Below, one piece after another: positions 35,120 through 47,120 of a stretch of DNA of 64,000 bases. A model generated the notes under the pieces. It saw nothing but the letters and a program-made list of their open reading frames with translations. It ran no database searches and was not told the origin of the DNA. Both the position numbers and the translations under genes were made by a program. Within the stretch, counting starts at the first letter, position 1. Each line of letters begins with the position of its first letter. The stretch is from Proteles cristata cristata (taxonomy: Eukaryota > Chordata > Mammalia > Carnivora > Hyaenidae): the NCBI GenBank assembly GCA_017311185.1, contig JAESUZ010001723.1:1178001-1242000 (forward strand), given 5' to 3'.

Positions 35120-36615
35120 TTTTTTTTTTTTGTTTTTTTATTTTATTTTATTTTATTTTATTTTATTTTATTTTATTTTATTTTATTTTACAAATAGTTT
35201 ATTGTCAAATTAGTTTCCACATAACACCCAGTGCTCATCCCCACAAGCGTCCTCCTCCATGCCCATCCCCCCTCCCCACCCACATCCACCAGTCCTCAGT
35301 TTTTGTCAGCATTCAAGAGTCTCTCATGGTTTGCCTCTCTCCTTTCCCCCCACCATTTCCACCCTTCTTCTCCCCCTTGGTCCTCTGTTAAGTTCCTCCT
35401 AATCCTCCTATACGTGCACACATATGATATTTGTCCTTCTCTGCCTGACTTATTTCGCTCAGCATCACACCCTCAAGGTCCATCCATGTTGCTACACATG
35501 GCCAGATTTCATTGTTTCTCATTGCCATGTAGTATTCCATGGTATAGATAAACCACATCTTCTTGATCCATTCATCTGTTGATGGACGCTTAGGCTCTTT
35601 CCATGTTTTAGCTATTGTGGAGAGTGCTGCTATGAACATTGGGGTACATGTGCTCCATTGCCTCAACATTTCTGTATCCCTTGGGTAAATTCCTAGCAGT
35701 GCTATTGCTGGGTCATAGGGGAGTTCTATTGTTAGTTTCCTTAGGAACCTCCACACTGTTTTCCAGAGGGGCTGTACCAGTTTACATTCCCACCAACAGT
35801 GTAGGAGGGTGCCCGTTTCTCCACATCCTCGCCAGCATCTAGAGTTCTCTGATTGGCTCATTTTAGCCACTCTGACTGGCGTGAGGTGGTATCTCAGTGT
35901 GGTTTTGATTTGTATTTCCCTGATGAGGAGCGATGCTGAGCATCGTTTCATGTGTGTGTTGGCCATCCCAGACTTTAGCCTCTACTACAAAGCTGTCATC
36001 ATCAAGACAGTATGGTATTGGCACAAAAACAGACACATAGACCAATGGAACAGAATTGAGAACTCAGAAGTGGACCCAAAAGTATACAGCCAACTAATCT
36101 TTGACAAAGCAGGAAAGAATATCTGATGGAAAAAAGACAGCCTTTTTAACAGATGGTGTTGGGAGAACTGGACAGCAACATGCAGAAGAATGAAACTAGA
36201 TCATTTTCTCACACCATGCACAAAAATAAACTCAAAATGGATAAAGGACCTGAACGTGAGACAGGAAACTATCAACACCCTAGAGGAGAAAGCAGGAAAC
36301 AACCTCCTTGACCTCCACCGCAGCAACTTCTTACTTGACACATCCCCAAAAGCAAGGGAATCAAGAGCAAAAATAAACTGTTGGGACCTCATCAAGATTA
36401 AAAGCTTCTGCACAGCCAAGGAAACAACCCAGAAAATTAATAGGCAACCAACGGAATGGGAAAAGATAGTTGCAAACGACATATCAGATAAAGGGTTGAT
36501 ATCCAGAATCTACAAGGAACTCACCAAACTACACGCCTGAAAAACAAACAACCCAGTGAAGAAATGGGCAGAAGATATGAACAGACACTTCTCCAAAGAG
36601 GACATCCAGATGGCC
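35120..36615 (-). mobile_element. Young L1 with inverted 5' part (twin-primed), inside a SINE
   Basis: From 35120 to about 35966 the minus strand reads L1 3' UTR and the end of ORF2 ([20 protein letters not shown], then the CWWECKL and IYPRDTEML stretch). From about 35967 to 36615 the plus strand reads the preceding part of ORF2 ([58 protein letters not shown], ending near EDIQMAN). The direction switch lies in ccat at 35963-35966. A stop interrupts the forward part near 36126. A long (TTTTA)n run belongs to the tail side. The 17-base target duplication is exact. Confidence 0.95.
35133..35190. repeat. (TTTTA)n microsatellite
   Basis: About ten or more repeats of TTTTA lie in the poly-A tail of the reversed L1. 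It probably grew from the tail after insertion and is likely length-variable. Confidence 0.95.
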
Positions 36616-36631
36616 AATGTTTATTTATTTT

Positions 36632-36820
36632 GAAGGAGAGGGAGTTAGAGCATGAGCAGGGGAGGGGTAGAGAGAAAGAGGGAGAACACAGAACCCAAAG
36701 CAGGCTCCAGGCTCTGAGCTATTAGCACAGAGCCTTATACAGGGCTCAAACTCATGAGCCGTGATACCAGACCTGAGCCGAAGTCAGATGCTTACCCGAC
36801 TGAGCCACCCAGGTGCCCCA
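36632..36820 (-). mobile_element. Can-SINE, body and head, split by an L1
   Basis: It reads agcatgagcaggggaggggt, then the body and the head gagccacccaggtgcccc. It is the partner of the tail fragment at 35084-35119. Confidence 0.94.
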
Positions 36821-36833
36821 GGAACACTTACTT

Positions 36834-39440
36834 ATAATAGGACAATGTTAGAAGATGAGATACTTAAGGCAGAGGAAAGACAGAAAATAATTGACAAAGG
36901 AAAAAGAGGTTCCCGTGTCCTTGGAGAACTAAGAGAGTCAAGGAAAGAATGCAAAAGGAAACAACAGGTGTAGATACAAATAAGTTTGTAGTTTTAGTAA
37001 TGGAAAGTTGAGGCTTATCAGAGAAACAGGAAACAAGAACATCAAAGTAACATTTTTCTGTTACTGTAGTTGATTTATCCTAACACGTGTATAATACATT
37101 TAAACCCTCCCCTACCCCCACCCCCAGTTAGCTCTTGATAAATGAGTATAAAAACATTTTTAGGAAGTTTATGTCTTTTCAAGAGAATGTATCATTACTT
37201 CTGCACTCTTCTTTGAAGGAACACCTGCAACAGCTCTCATTCTCATACTACCAATCTCTATGAATCTCCCAAGGGCAGACATCTATCAAGGAGACTGCAG
37301 TTTGGAGCTGCTAGATAACCCCAGAAAGGCGTGTGGTTTGGAGAGGTTACATAAAGCTCTGGTCCAAAGATAAAAGGTATATAAAACAAATTCCTGAGTG
37401 GCAGGGTTGCTGGCCCTATAAGAATCCAAGAACTTAGCTTTCTCCTCAACAGTGAGAGAGAGGAGGCCCCTGAGTTCTTACTGTGCTTCAAATTTCCTAC
37501 AGCCTTTCATGCTTCTGGTTTCACCTGGCCTTCTTCACAATTTGTGAAACTAAAAAGAACTTGTTTTTTCATTTCATGGGGCTTTGGGAATATATCTAAT
37601 TATTTCCTGTTTTGCTAGCTTCTCAGGTATGATAAACAAATGATGCTTTCTACTAACATTCAAACTATGTGAAGGCAAATATCTATCCAATGTTTCCTGA
37701 AGTGGTCAAAAAATTGGGAAATTCTGCATTAAACACAGTTAAACAGATTTCAATCCTCTAGGACTTCTCAGAGGCTTACAATGTTATATGTTTTAAATAC
37801 CAAATGGGACAGGTGACATTTGACCTCACAAGCTGCTTTTGTGTAAGGCAATGGAATCTGTACAAAGTTTGATAAATGCTGATCAAATCTATTTGTCAAC
37901 CAGGGCTACAGATTTCCCAAAGGTATGAAAGGAACTGTGTCCAAAAGAGTAAAATTTATTCCTGAGATTTTACAAAAATCCTCTATATGAGAGCAAAATC
38001 AGTTTTTCCCTTAAATATGGGTGAGAAAACTCTAATTCTTTCAAAAGAAAAAAAGAGATGGTGTTAAATTCTTACTCTTCAATAAGCAACATTATAAGAG
38101 AGCTGCTCTGCATTTAGTTGTCTTTATGATGAGTTATGCATGAATAGCATATGAAATATTAATTTCATAACTTCACACTATTAAGTTGCTACAAATGAAT
38201 TCCAGAATTTGAATCTGTGACAAGTCTACTACTGTCTTAATTTTAAGATCACTGGATTTTATGAAAGTTCTAATTCACACGTTCATACACATCTCCATGG
38301 GTGGTAATTTATGTATGCATCCCTCAAAGCAAATGTTCGGTGACCAATGATGTACCAATCTACACTGAAGCAGAAACGGTCTCTGATATTTAGGGAGAGT
38401 TATTTCCTGAAGACTCTGTTTTGGAAATATAAGCATGCTCCTCAAATAAATTTAGAGGAATTCTCTCAGCTCTTTCAATTTAGTCTTCATGTTTCTCATT
38501 TGGTCCTCTGTGGAGATGGATGGCAACTACTTAGCATCTTTCTCATGATAACCTCCCAGGTGCTTAAAAACGGACAAGTAGCCCCAAGGTGGTACTACAC
38601 AGTACAATCCAACAGATTAAAAAATCTCTAGTATTTCCTCATAGAGTCATTTTCTAATTTAGGTCACTTTCTCAAGCTCTTCAAGTTTTCCTGCTGCGTT
38701 CTGAAGCACAAGAGTAGAAATGTATATAAAAGGGGTTCATAAAGGCAAATCAGTACTATGGTTTTCAAATTTTTGAGCATCAGCTTTTCTCTTTTCAACG
38801 AAACCTTACACTGTTCAATATATGAAAAATTTATAAAGAGAGCTACTTTGGTTGAATCAGAGGGAGGGGAAACAGAGGAAGGAGTTCTCCCTACTTAGGC
38901 CTCATTGCTAACCACCACCTGTCCCTGACACTTCAGGGCTCCAAAGAACATTGTATAGCTACTAGTACAATTCAAGGATTCTTTCCAGCCTTCTTCTCTC
39001 CTTTTCATTCTTTCAACAACACTCATGAGCCTCAACCATGTTCCAGAAACTGAGTTGGATACTGGGAATAGAGAAATGAAATGGTCCCTCCCTATCCTTA
39101 AGGTTTTGAGTCTACTTGGAGATCCACATAAAGCCAAAATTACAACACAATATGAAAATGCTATAGTTACACAGAAAGGGACTGCAGACAAGTTCTACTG
39201 GCATTGAGGTAGGCTGCCCAAAGGAGACACCATGAAGGATTCTTGCAATATTGCCTGGCTTTCAGCTTTGGTAAGGGGTAAAATTAGAGATGAAGAGAAA
39301 GAGATTTCAGGAGAGTGCTTCAAGTGCAGACTCTCAGAGGCCTGAGGCAACTTGATGGTGGGAAGTTTCCAAGCATTAGTTAGGAGGGCACTGGAAAGCT
39401 GGGGAGTGATCAAAGGTGCTATGCAACAGAGTGGACAAAT
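36834..39440. other. DOCK3 upstream intron, mostly unrecognised
   Basis: No exon was found. An old L2/MIR-like relic may lie near 38995-39150 (atgttccagaaactgagttg, gatactgggaatagagaaat). Open frames at 37258-37491 and 38347-38631 lack family motifs. Confidence 0.45.
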
Positions 39441-39454
39441 TCACAGTGTGGACT

Positions 39455-39680
39455 TACATATGGGGGTTCTCCAAACTTGGCTATTATCAGGAGTAACTGG
39501 TAGTTTGTCTATGGCCATACCACCCTGAACGCGCCCGATCTCGTTTGATTTCAGAAGCTAAGCAGGGTCGGGCCTGGTTAGTACTTGGATGGGAGGAGTA
39601 ACTGGTAGTTTATTAACATGCAGATTCCTGGACTCCATCCCAGGTCTTCTGGATCAGAAGCTCTAGAGGAAAGGACTCAG
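39455..39680 (+). repeat. MER5-like DNA transposon relic, interrupted by a 5S pseudogene
   Basis: The left part (gggggttctccaaacttggc, tattatcaggagtaactggt) and right part (taacatgcagattcctggac, atcccaggtcttctggatca, gaagctctagagg) join into one MER5-like element once the 5S insertion and one copy of its target repeat are removed. Confidence 0.75.
39507..39595 (+). pseudogene. 5S rRNA retropseudogene, 3'-truncated and tail-less
   Basis: The first 89 bases of 5S rRNA are present, from gtctatggccataccaccct to gtacttggatgggag, with about four transitions from the mammalian sequence as I remember it. The last about 32 bases of 5S are missing. The insertion is bounded by an exact 18-base duplication, aggagtaactggtagttt, at 39489-39506 and 39594-39611 (the last ag of 5S may overlap the repeat). 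There is no poly-A and no 5S upstream or terminator context, so it is not a functional 5S gene. Confidence 0.96.
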
Positions 39681-40169
39681 AGAGGACTTCTGGAAAGAAT
39701 CCAAGAATCCATATATTTTTTAAAAGTCTCATTTGTTAAGCCCAGCAAGTTTGGAAAACCCCATTATGGGTCTTTAGAGACCTGGAAAGTTCAACTATGA
39801 AAAGTAAAGTTGATATCTTAAGTCTTTAGGATGATCACTTGGGCCACAGTGGTGAAGACAAGTTGGTAATATAGAAAATACTCAAAAGATAATTGGAGCA
39901 GCCTCAGCAAGCTATGATGCAGTTTGGGAACAGAAGACAGAAAATGGATATGAGATCTAAGCTGGCCACATGTAGCAGTTGATTGGATGTGGTAGTCAGC
40001 CAGGAAAGATAAAAAGTTCAGATGTGTATGCTAAATTTGAAGTCTCTGTGGGATATGTAGGTGAACCAAAATCAGGCCGATAAAAAGCCCAAGTCTAAAG
40101 TTCAGAGAAAAGACATAGGTGGGAGATACAGCTCTGGGTCCTTATCACTTGCTGTTGCAGCAGCAACGG

Positions 40170-40375
40170 CAGTCACTTAATGAGTATCTTTCATATATCA
40201 GGCATTGTTTCAAGTGTTTCTTGCCTTTTTCTTGTATTTAATCCTTATAATAGGTATTTAATCTCTGAAGAAACAGAGTCAGAGGGGTAAAATCCCTGGC
40301 TTGAGATCAGAAAGTAGAGAGAGAATGGTCAAGTTGAAATTCTAATCTGAATCTGTTTGACTTCAAAGCCCATGC
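40170..40375 (+). repeat. MIR relic
   Basis: The text ttaatgagtatctttcatat, caggcattgtttcaagtgtt, taatccttataataggtatt and gaaacagagtcagaggggta is a fairly complete old MIR. Confidence 0.75.
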
Positions 40376-40379
40376 TTTA

Positions 40380-42660
40380 TTTGTATTTCATCCTATGAAA
40401 TGAGCACTGGAAAAAAAGTGGTGCTGGAGGGAAGAGGGATTCCATGGGTAATGATGCAAACTACATCTGCCCTTGGATCGCATAGTGTCTGCATCACATA
40501 GGCTCCCAGAGGTGCTACATGAAGAAAATCCAGCTAGCCCCACAATCTTTATTGCCCACATGGGGTTCCTGACCCTTTTGATTAGAAAATTTAACGCCAA
40601 ACTCTCATTCCAGCTCTGCTGGTGACACCTGGTCTATTTGAAGTTTATGGCATCCACCACTCAGGAGACTGAGAGGTGATGGGAACCATGGTTTGCCTGA
40701 TTTGGAACAAGCAGAGACTCAACTGACAAACAATCCCAGGAAACAGATTCTTTTCATTTTCTCTAAAAGCAAAAGAGACACATGAGTAAACATGTTATTA
40801 CGTATCCTTGAACATTTATAATAGTATTTTTCTAATTATACAGCCCCTAAAGGGTCTTCAGAAATCACGTACTTCTCATGAAATTGAACTAAATGGTAAC
40901 TTAATGATCAGTTATGTGCGGAGCAACAGTTATTTTTACTCTAATGATTTATGCTCGCAAACCAGGATCAGGCTCCCAATTCTAACAATAAAAAGCACGT
41001 AGGTGAATAAATGGGGGTGCAATGAGGGTGAGGCTCTGCTGAACAGACAGCACAATGCTAAGTCAGTTCATTTTTTCCATCTCCAACATTCAAGACATAA
41101 TGCTTCTAAGAAAGGTGTACATCTGTGTGAGGAAGCTGGGAGGTGGGAAGACTGACCCTGATTCCATTTATGTGTTTTGCTGATCTATGAGGTCTAAAGA
41201 AGTGCCACACTTTTCTATTTCTCAGCTGAAGGTCAAGCAGTCTGAAGTGTCAGAGAAAAGTGATCATGCTAGCCTTGATGCCAAATAAGCAATGTTAGAA
41301 CAGTGGCTGCTTCTCTGTGTTCAGAACAGCTCTTTTGTCTGTTACAGACAAATGCACCCTTCATAGATAGGCCCTTTAAACTTTCCAAGAGTAACCCAGA
41401 CCTACTAGTTCTGAAAGAAACTAGTAAATGAGTGAAGGCTGGGGAAAAAAAAAAAACAATTTAGCTAAGAACTCTTTCATCAAGTGTATAGAAAGAATGC
41501 TACCTCATAATTTATCTTACTGTACTTAAATATGTGGCCAAGCATTATCATAGAAAAATAAAGCATTTAAGATCAGATCACTGATAACATGATCTAATAT
41601 TTTTCCCATTTATTATAATGTTTTCCAATTTATTTACGATGCAAACTGGAAAGACTTAAATGCTCAGGTGTGCCTGCTCTCTAAGGCTTTATGTAAAAAC
41701 ACTTGGCAGTAATCTGTCTTTTATGAAAGATCATACTCCACAAATCCAATCATGGTTCCCTAATGCATATTCTACTAACTAGAAAAGGATTACCTCAAAA
41801 ATTCACTCTTTCACTAGTAGGATCTGATGGCAAGCAAAACAAACTTTGAACAAACATATCTACCTGATCTTCTTCCCCTCCTTCTCATCACCCTCATTCA
41901 TATTGATAATCTTTTGTTCTGTACTTTCCAGTTCTTTGTTCAGAATGTGAACATTTATGTCCTTTTAAATTTTGTTCCTTTACTCACTGCACATATTTTT
42001 CTCTGTTTGGCATGATGTAAAGTAGGAAGAACATATATTTACATATGTAATAAAAATATCACTTGCCTGAGTTTTTTCATGGTCTGATATACAACACACA
42101 CACACACTCCTACAGATTTGACCTACTCAAACTTCATAAGTCCTCTATGGATACCAGAATATACATTATTTATACTTATTAACTTGTTTGTGTCACTATT
42201 TCTGCTATTTCTTTGCTTCAATGAGGCAAAGTTTTTCTGTTTAATATATCTTATGTCAAGAGGGAATCCTGATGGGAATAGCAGAGCTTATAGGAACCAC
42301 AAGACATTTTCTAAGCTTTTAAAGAATAGGACCGAGAAAGTCCAGGAATAATCTCAAGAAACAAAAGCCAATGAAGATTTCCTAAGTACTAAAACTTTTA
42401 AAGTATTTAAAAATTCTAATTTTTTTCAAGAAGTTTAAAATATAGGAACAATGTTCACTGTAGCTATGTCAAATTCTTTTTTACTCTCCCTTAATATGGG
42501 AAAATTGGTGATATTATTTTAAAAACAACATTATAGTAATACTGCTAATAAGGTATAGAGATAAGATTTCAACTTAAGTCTGGATTCTCCAAATCCTGTA
42601 CTCATTCCAAAGGTCTTTCTTGATATGTATTTTAATGGTGAAAATAAGAAAATGGATCAA
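40380..42660. other. DOCK3 upstream intron, nothing recognised
   Basis: Unique-looking intron with a short (AC)n run near 42092-42108. No exon was found. Confidence 0.5.
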
Positions 42661-42673
42661 AAATAAATAAACC

Positions 42674-42712
42674 GGGCTGCCTAGGTGGCTTAGCTGGTTA
42701 AGTGTCTGACTC
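42674..42712 (+). mobile_element. Can-SINE head, split by an inverted SINE
   Basis: The text gggctgcctaggtggcttag and ctggttaagtgtctgactc is the head of a forward SINE that resumes at 42935. The target repeat aagtgtctgactc is at 42700-42712. Confidence 0.92.
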
Positions 42713-42921
42713 TTTTGTTTTTTTAATATTTATTTTTGAAAGAGAGAGAGACAGACTGTGAGTGGGGGAAGGGCAGAGAGAGAGAGGGAGACATAGAATC
42801 TGAAGCAGGTTACAGGGTCTGAGCTCTCAGTACAGAGCCCGATGCGGGGCTCGAACCCATGAACTGTGAGATCATGACCTGAGCTGAAGTCAGACACTTA
42901 ACTGAGACACCAAGGTGCCAC
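42713..42921 (-). mobile_element. Can-SINE inserted, inverted, into another SINE
   Basis: T-rich tail side, agagagagagacagactgtg, body and head (gagacaccaaggtgccac). The 13-base duplication aagtgtctg(a/g)ctc lies at 42700-42712 and 42922-42934. Confidence 0.94.
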
Positions 42922-42934
42922 AAGTGTCTGGCTC

Positions 42935-43125
42935 CTGATCTTGGCCCAAGTCATGATCTCAAGGTTTGTGAGATCGAGCCTCACATCCAGCTCTGCCCTG
43001 GTAGTGCAGAGCCTGCTTGGTATTCCCTCCCTCTCTCTGTCTCTCCCCCATGTGTGCCTGTGTGTTCACTCTTTCTTTCTCTCAAAATAAATAAATTTGA
43101 AAAAAAGAAAAAGAAATAAACAAAT
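42935..43125 (+). mobile_element. Can-SINE body and tail, remainder of the split copy
   Basis: It continues with ctgatcttggcccaagtcat, gagatcgagcctcacatcca and a CT-rich middle, then an AAATAAATAAATTTG tail that is partly duplicated. Confidence 0.92.
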
Positions 43126-43129
43126 TTGA

Positions 43130-43767
43130 AAATAGCTACATCTTTAGGTCTCAACATACCTTGATTCACGTCAGATGGGCCTGCTTGCCTTTCCCTAAAA
43201 GTATTCTTTGCTCACTGCATCCTATCTCACCACCACTCTCTGCTGCTCAAATCCTACCTATCCTTTGAGGCCCAGCTCAAACATGCAGTGTCATGAAGGC
43301 TTCTATGGCCCTATCAGTCAGAGGGACCTGTTTGCTCTCAAGGTATGCTCTCAAGGCTGGCCCTTGACTAGCATCTGGGAATTTGGTTCTTGAAAAGTTC
43401 CTAACAGTTAAGAGTGGCTCGTTGTGCCTAGACTGCTTGTGTGAGCAATAGTTTATGTTGAACTTCTGCTTTCCTTCTAGGAATTTTACACACGGTAAAT
43501 AGAGAGTGCTCATGTGACAGCCCCCTATAAATGTTGGGTGCTGTGTCTCTAATGGGCTTACTGGGGCCTAAACACTGCAGATATTGCTACACTTTCATTG
43601 TTGGAAGAGTGTGCTCTGTGTAATCACTCCACGTGATGGGAAAGCATAAAGCCTGCACATGGATTCCTCCAAGCTCTGACTGTGTCCTTCTCCCCTATGA
43701 TCCAGTTGTGTATCCTTACTATGTCACTATAACAAATCTCAGCTATGAATACAGCTGTATGCTGAAT
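43130..43767. other. DOCK3 upstream intron, nothing recognised
   Basis: Moderately GC-rich intron. No exon or named repeat was found. Confidence 0.5.
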
Positions 43768-43782
43768 CCCAAAAGTCCTTCT

Positions 43783-43873
43783 TTTTTTAAATAAATGTGT
43801 TATTTTATTTTATTTTTTAAGTTTACTGTCAAGTTGGTTTCCATATAACACCCAGTGCTCATCCCCACAAGTG
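43783..43873 (-). mobile_element. Minimal L1 3' end (about 90 bases)
   Basis: A reversed L1 tip: T-rich tail, agtttactgtcaagttggtt, tccatataacacccagtgct, catccccacaagtg. The exact 15-base duplication cccaaaagtccttct is at 43768-43782 and 43874-43888. Confidence 0.95.
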
Positions 43874-43889
43874 CCCAAAAGTCCTTCTA

Positions 43890-46200
43890 ATGAATGACCA
43901 ATAGAGGTTGTCCTGGGGATCTCTAACACATCTTTTAAGACCAGTGTCCTTGTCTATAAAGTAATAGGGACAGTAATTGCCTAACTCCCTGCAACCCTCA
44001 AAGAATCGAGCATAGTCTTACAGTTTATAGAAACTTACTAAATAAAAATAAACTTTACCACTTAGAATCTTCTTGAATTCTAATGACTTTATGCTTATAA
44101 GGACAGCACAATTAAAATACCAAGGTAGCTGTGAGCAAAATGAAAATTAATAAAGGAGTAGTTTTCCCCATAGAAGGCTCCTATCTGTACGCACACAGCT
44201 TTTTTCCTACTTTAAAGGCTCTCAAGAGCTTCATAGCAATAAATGAATATTCTGAATGTGGTGCTGCCGCCACAGGGCTCTGATGACATCTTAGCTTCAT
44301 GGAATCTCTCTGCTGTCCTGTCACCCAGGCAAAGCTGGCAGAGATCCAGCTACTTGAGGTCTCAGTGAGGGCTGCCTGGCAGGCTAGCAAAAGTAGGGCC
44401 TCTGTGGTAGAAAGAATCTTTGCAGGGGCAACTGACCTTTATTTGCCTTTCCCATCTTTCACAAGCCTGAATGAAACATAAAGAATCCAGATGTTTGGAC
44501 TCAAGAGCAAAGCTTAAACAGTATAATAAAGCTAGTAAATGTGAATATTTACTGAGATTTACTATCTTCCAGTGCCTTGTTCTAGGCACTGTATTATCAC
44601 TTTAATTAGTGAGACACTACTTTTTTTTTAAACAAAAGGTCTCCTATATTTATTACTGAATCAAACTACTGGTGCAGAAGCCTAGTAACAGAAAAATCAT
44701 CTTCTCAATGAAATACGTCTGTCCATTGTCAGGTAGTGGGGATGTTTATAGAGTGATATGATATGAGCAAGTGACCTTCATGCAGCATAAATATGTGTAC
44801 GATCTCATATGAGATTCCTTATAGAATCTTGGTGGTCTGTAATGTCTCCTCTTGGAGTTGTTATCTTGTTTTATTACCAGTTTTCACCCATATCCACTGA
44901 GGATAATGATGATTCTGCTTTTGTTTCTTGGCCAGGAATTTCTTGATTCTGAAACTCTTGTGAGAAGATACAGCAAGGAAGTCAACCACACAGACCATGA
45001 TGGTACAGAAAAGGCGAGACACTACTATTTTATAGTTGAGGAAATGAAAGCACAGAGGAGTTAAATAGTCTTAGCTTATCTGGCAGCAATAACCATGATA
45101 AAGTAGGTAGGGTCTGCTCTGGCAGGAGTGTGAGTTCAGAGAATTTAAGGCACAGTCAAGGACAAACCTTAGAGGTTAAGTCTGGGAATCGTGATGAGTC
45201 CTGACTTATATTAGGAATGAGGCTGGACAATCTCAGGCAGAACTGGGACTGGAAATGAACCATGGGTAGGTTGAATTATCCTCAGGGGCAGCAGGATAAA
45301 GCCACAGTCTGATCATGATTGACCACACCCTGGTCAGCAATAGCTGGTCTGGGGAGCCAGAGCAGACAGGTGGAATGAGGTGGATGCCAAAGCACAGGTA
45401 ATAAGAGCACAGGGACCATTCCCAGAGTGGGCAGTTTAGGCCTTAAAGGGGAGTCCTCAACTTGGGATCACACAGCTTTCAGAAGTTCTGTGTACCTTCA
45501 GAAGCAGGATATAAAGGGGGTATGCACATTGTCTGTGTGCACATGCGATTTTCTGAGACTAGAGTGCCAGAGGATTCTGTACTCCTTCTCTCTGGCTTAT
45601 TTCTGCATCTTCATTCATCTATACATCTTGTAAGCCCAGGTTAGATGCTAGGACACTCTTCTGGGCAGCGAGAGGCTGCCTGGAAGATGATTCCTCCATT
45701 TCCTATATAGCCACACTTTTTTTACTTTTAGCCTACACAAATGCCTTTAACCAATTAGGATAAACTAAGCTAACTGTTATTCTGAAGGTATCCATAGGGT
45801 ACTCAGCCTTATTAGTTTAAGTCTAAATATATATCCCACAAATATCTTAATGGAAGTAAAAAGATGTTTCAGTACAAAAATTCAAGGCAAACCAAGAAGT
45901 AAAAGTTAGGGTTTCTGAAGCAGATAAATGTTTAATTTTGATCTCAGTAAGTTTTTTCCTCAGCTTTCCTCTTAAACTTGGGCTCCTCATGTGCTTCCAG
46001 TGATATAACATTCTGGCATCAAGAATCTGTAGCTCAGAGGATTGCTGATAGAGAAATCTGCCTATTGTTTTAGAAGGTACAGTGACCAGTTTCCAAGTAC
46101 AGATCTCTTGGCTGCTGGAATCCATGACGATGACCATTAGGTCTCCTTAAAAGTTTCTTATTTCTAGCTTCCGGATATCCTGAAATCTGACTGGCTATTC
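43890..46200. other. DOCK3 upstream intron, mostly unrecognised
   Basis: A MIR-like relic may lie at 44995-45100 (ttttatagttgaggaaatga, agcacagaggagttaaatag) and another near 44540-44620. No exon was found. Confidence 0.45.
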
Positions 46201-46204
46201 TCTC

Positions 46205-46385
46205 ATGAACCCCTGTGGCAATATGGTATAATGGAAATAAAGTAGGGGCAGACCAGTACTTGAATCCTGGACTGGATACTAGCAAAGTGTTCACATTCAG
46301 AGTAGATGTAGGGACTGAATTAAGGACATTGTAAAGCTCCTGGCACAGGGCTTGACACATCACATGTACTCAAGGAGTGTCCACT
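46205..46385 (+). repeat. MIR relic
   Basis: The text aatatggtataatggaaata, ccagtacttgaatcctggac, gtaaagctcctggcacaggg and cttgacacatcacatgtact matches a MIR core. Confidence 0.65.
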
Positions 46386-46389
46386 CCTG

Positions 46390-47106
46390 ACCCTTTCTAG
46401 CCCTCCTCTCCCACAGAGACTGATCCAAACCTTTAATTCTCCTTAAGCCTCACTGGAAAATAAAAATCTTTGGATATAGATGTCTTCCAAATTTATCAGA
46501 GCCTAATCCACTTATTTGTGATTCCAGGCATTTCCATCCTTTCTCCCTAGTCCCTGTAGGACCATGCTCCATCACATTATCTCTTCTATCTTCATGTTTC
46601 CTTCTAAAAGTCCCCTCAGCTCTGCTATTTTCTACCAAACTTCAGAGAGTATTCTCATCCCTGCAACTATATTTCTGCACTGACAATTAACTCCTCAATC
46701 GTGAATTAGTTTCTTCTTGTCCAATGGTTAAAACACATTGTTTAAAACCTCTCCAGATGATCTCCAAATTCAATGGCTGTCATTGTCTCTCAACGTGACT
46801 CCGAATCCTGCTCTTTGGTCATAAATTCCCACTTTTTCTTGGTGTAATCAGTTGAGCCCAACATCTCTCCTTTACAGCAAAATTCTATTGCAGTGGTCTA
46901 TATACCCAACACGGTGTCCTGAAGAAAGTCTGCCTTACTGTCTTTAACAAATGTCTCAGTCATTTTTTTCTTCCTTTAACAAAGCCCTTAGTGGCGATAA
47001 ATGGATATCTCAAACTGGGTCCTGAAATCTCTGGCAGGTGTTTTCTACTGGCTCTAAAAATTGTGATCTGCAGTAGCTATATTTGAGAAGACTATAGCAG
47101 CTATTT
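46390..47106. other. DOCK3 upstream intron, nothing recognised
   Basis: No exon or named repeat was found. Confidence 0.5.
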
Positions 47107-47120
47107 AAATGATCTGCTGG

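Noticed and set aside
39507..39595. A functional 5S rRNA gene
   Set aside because: The last third is missing and the copy is bounded by a target duplication; there is no terminator.
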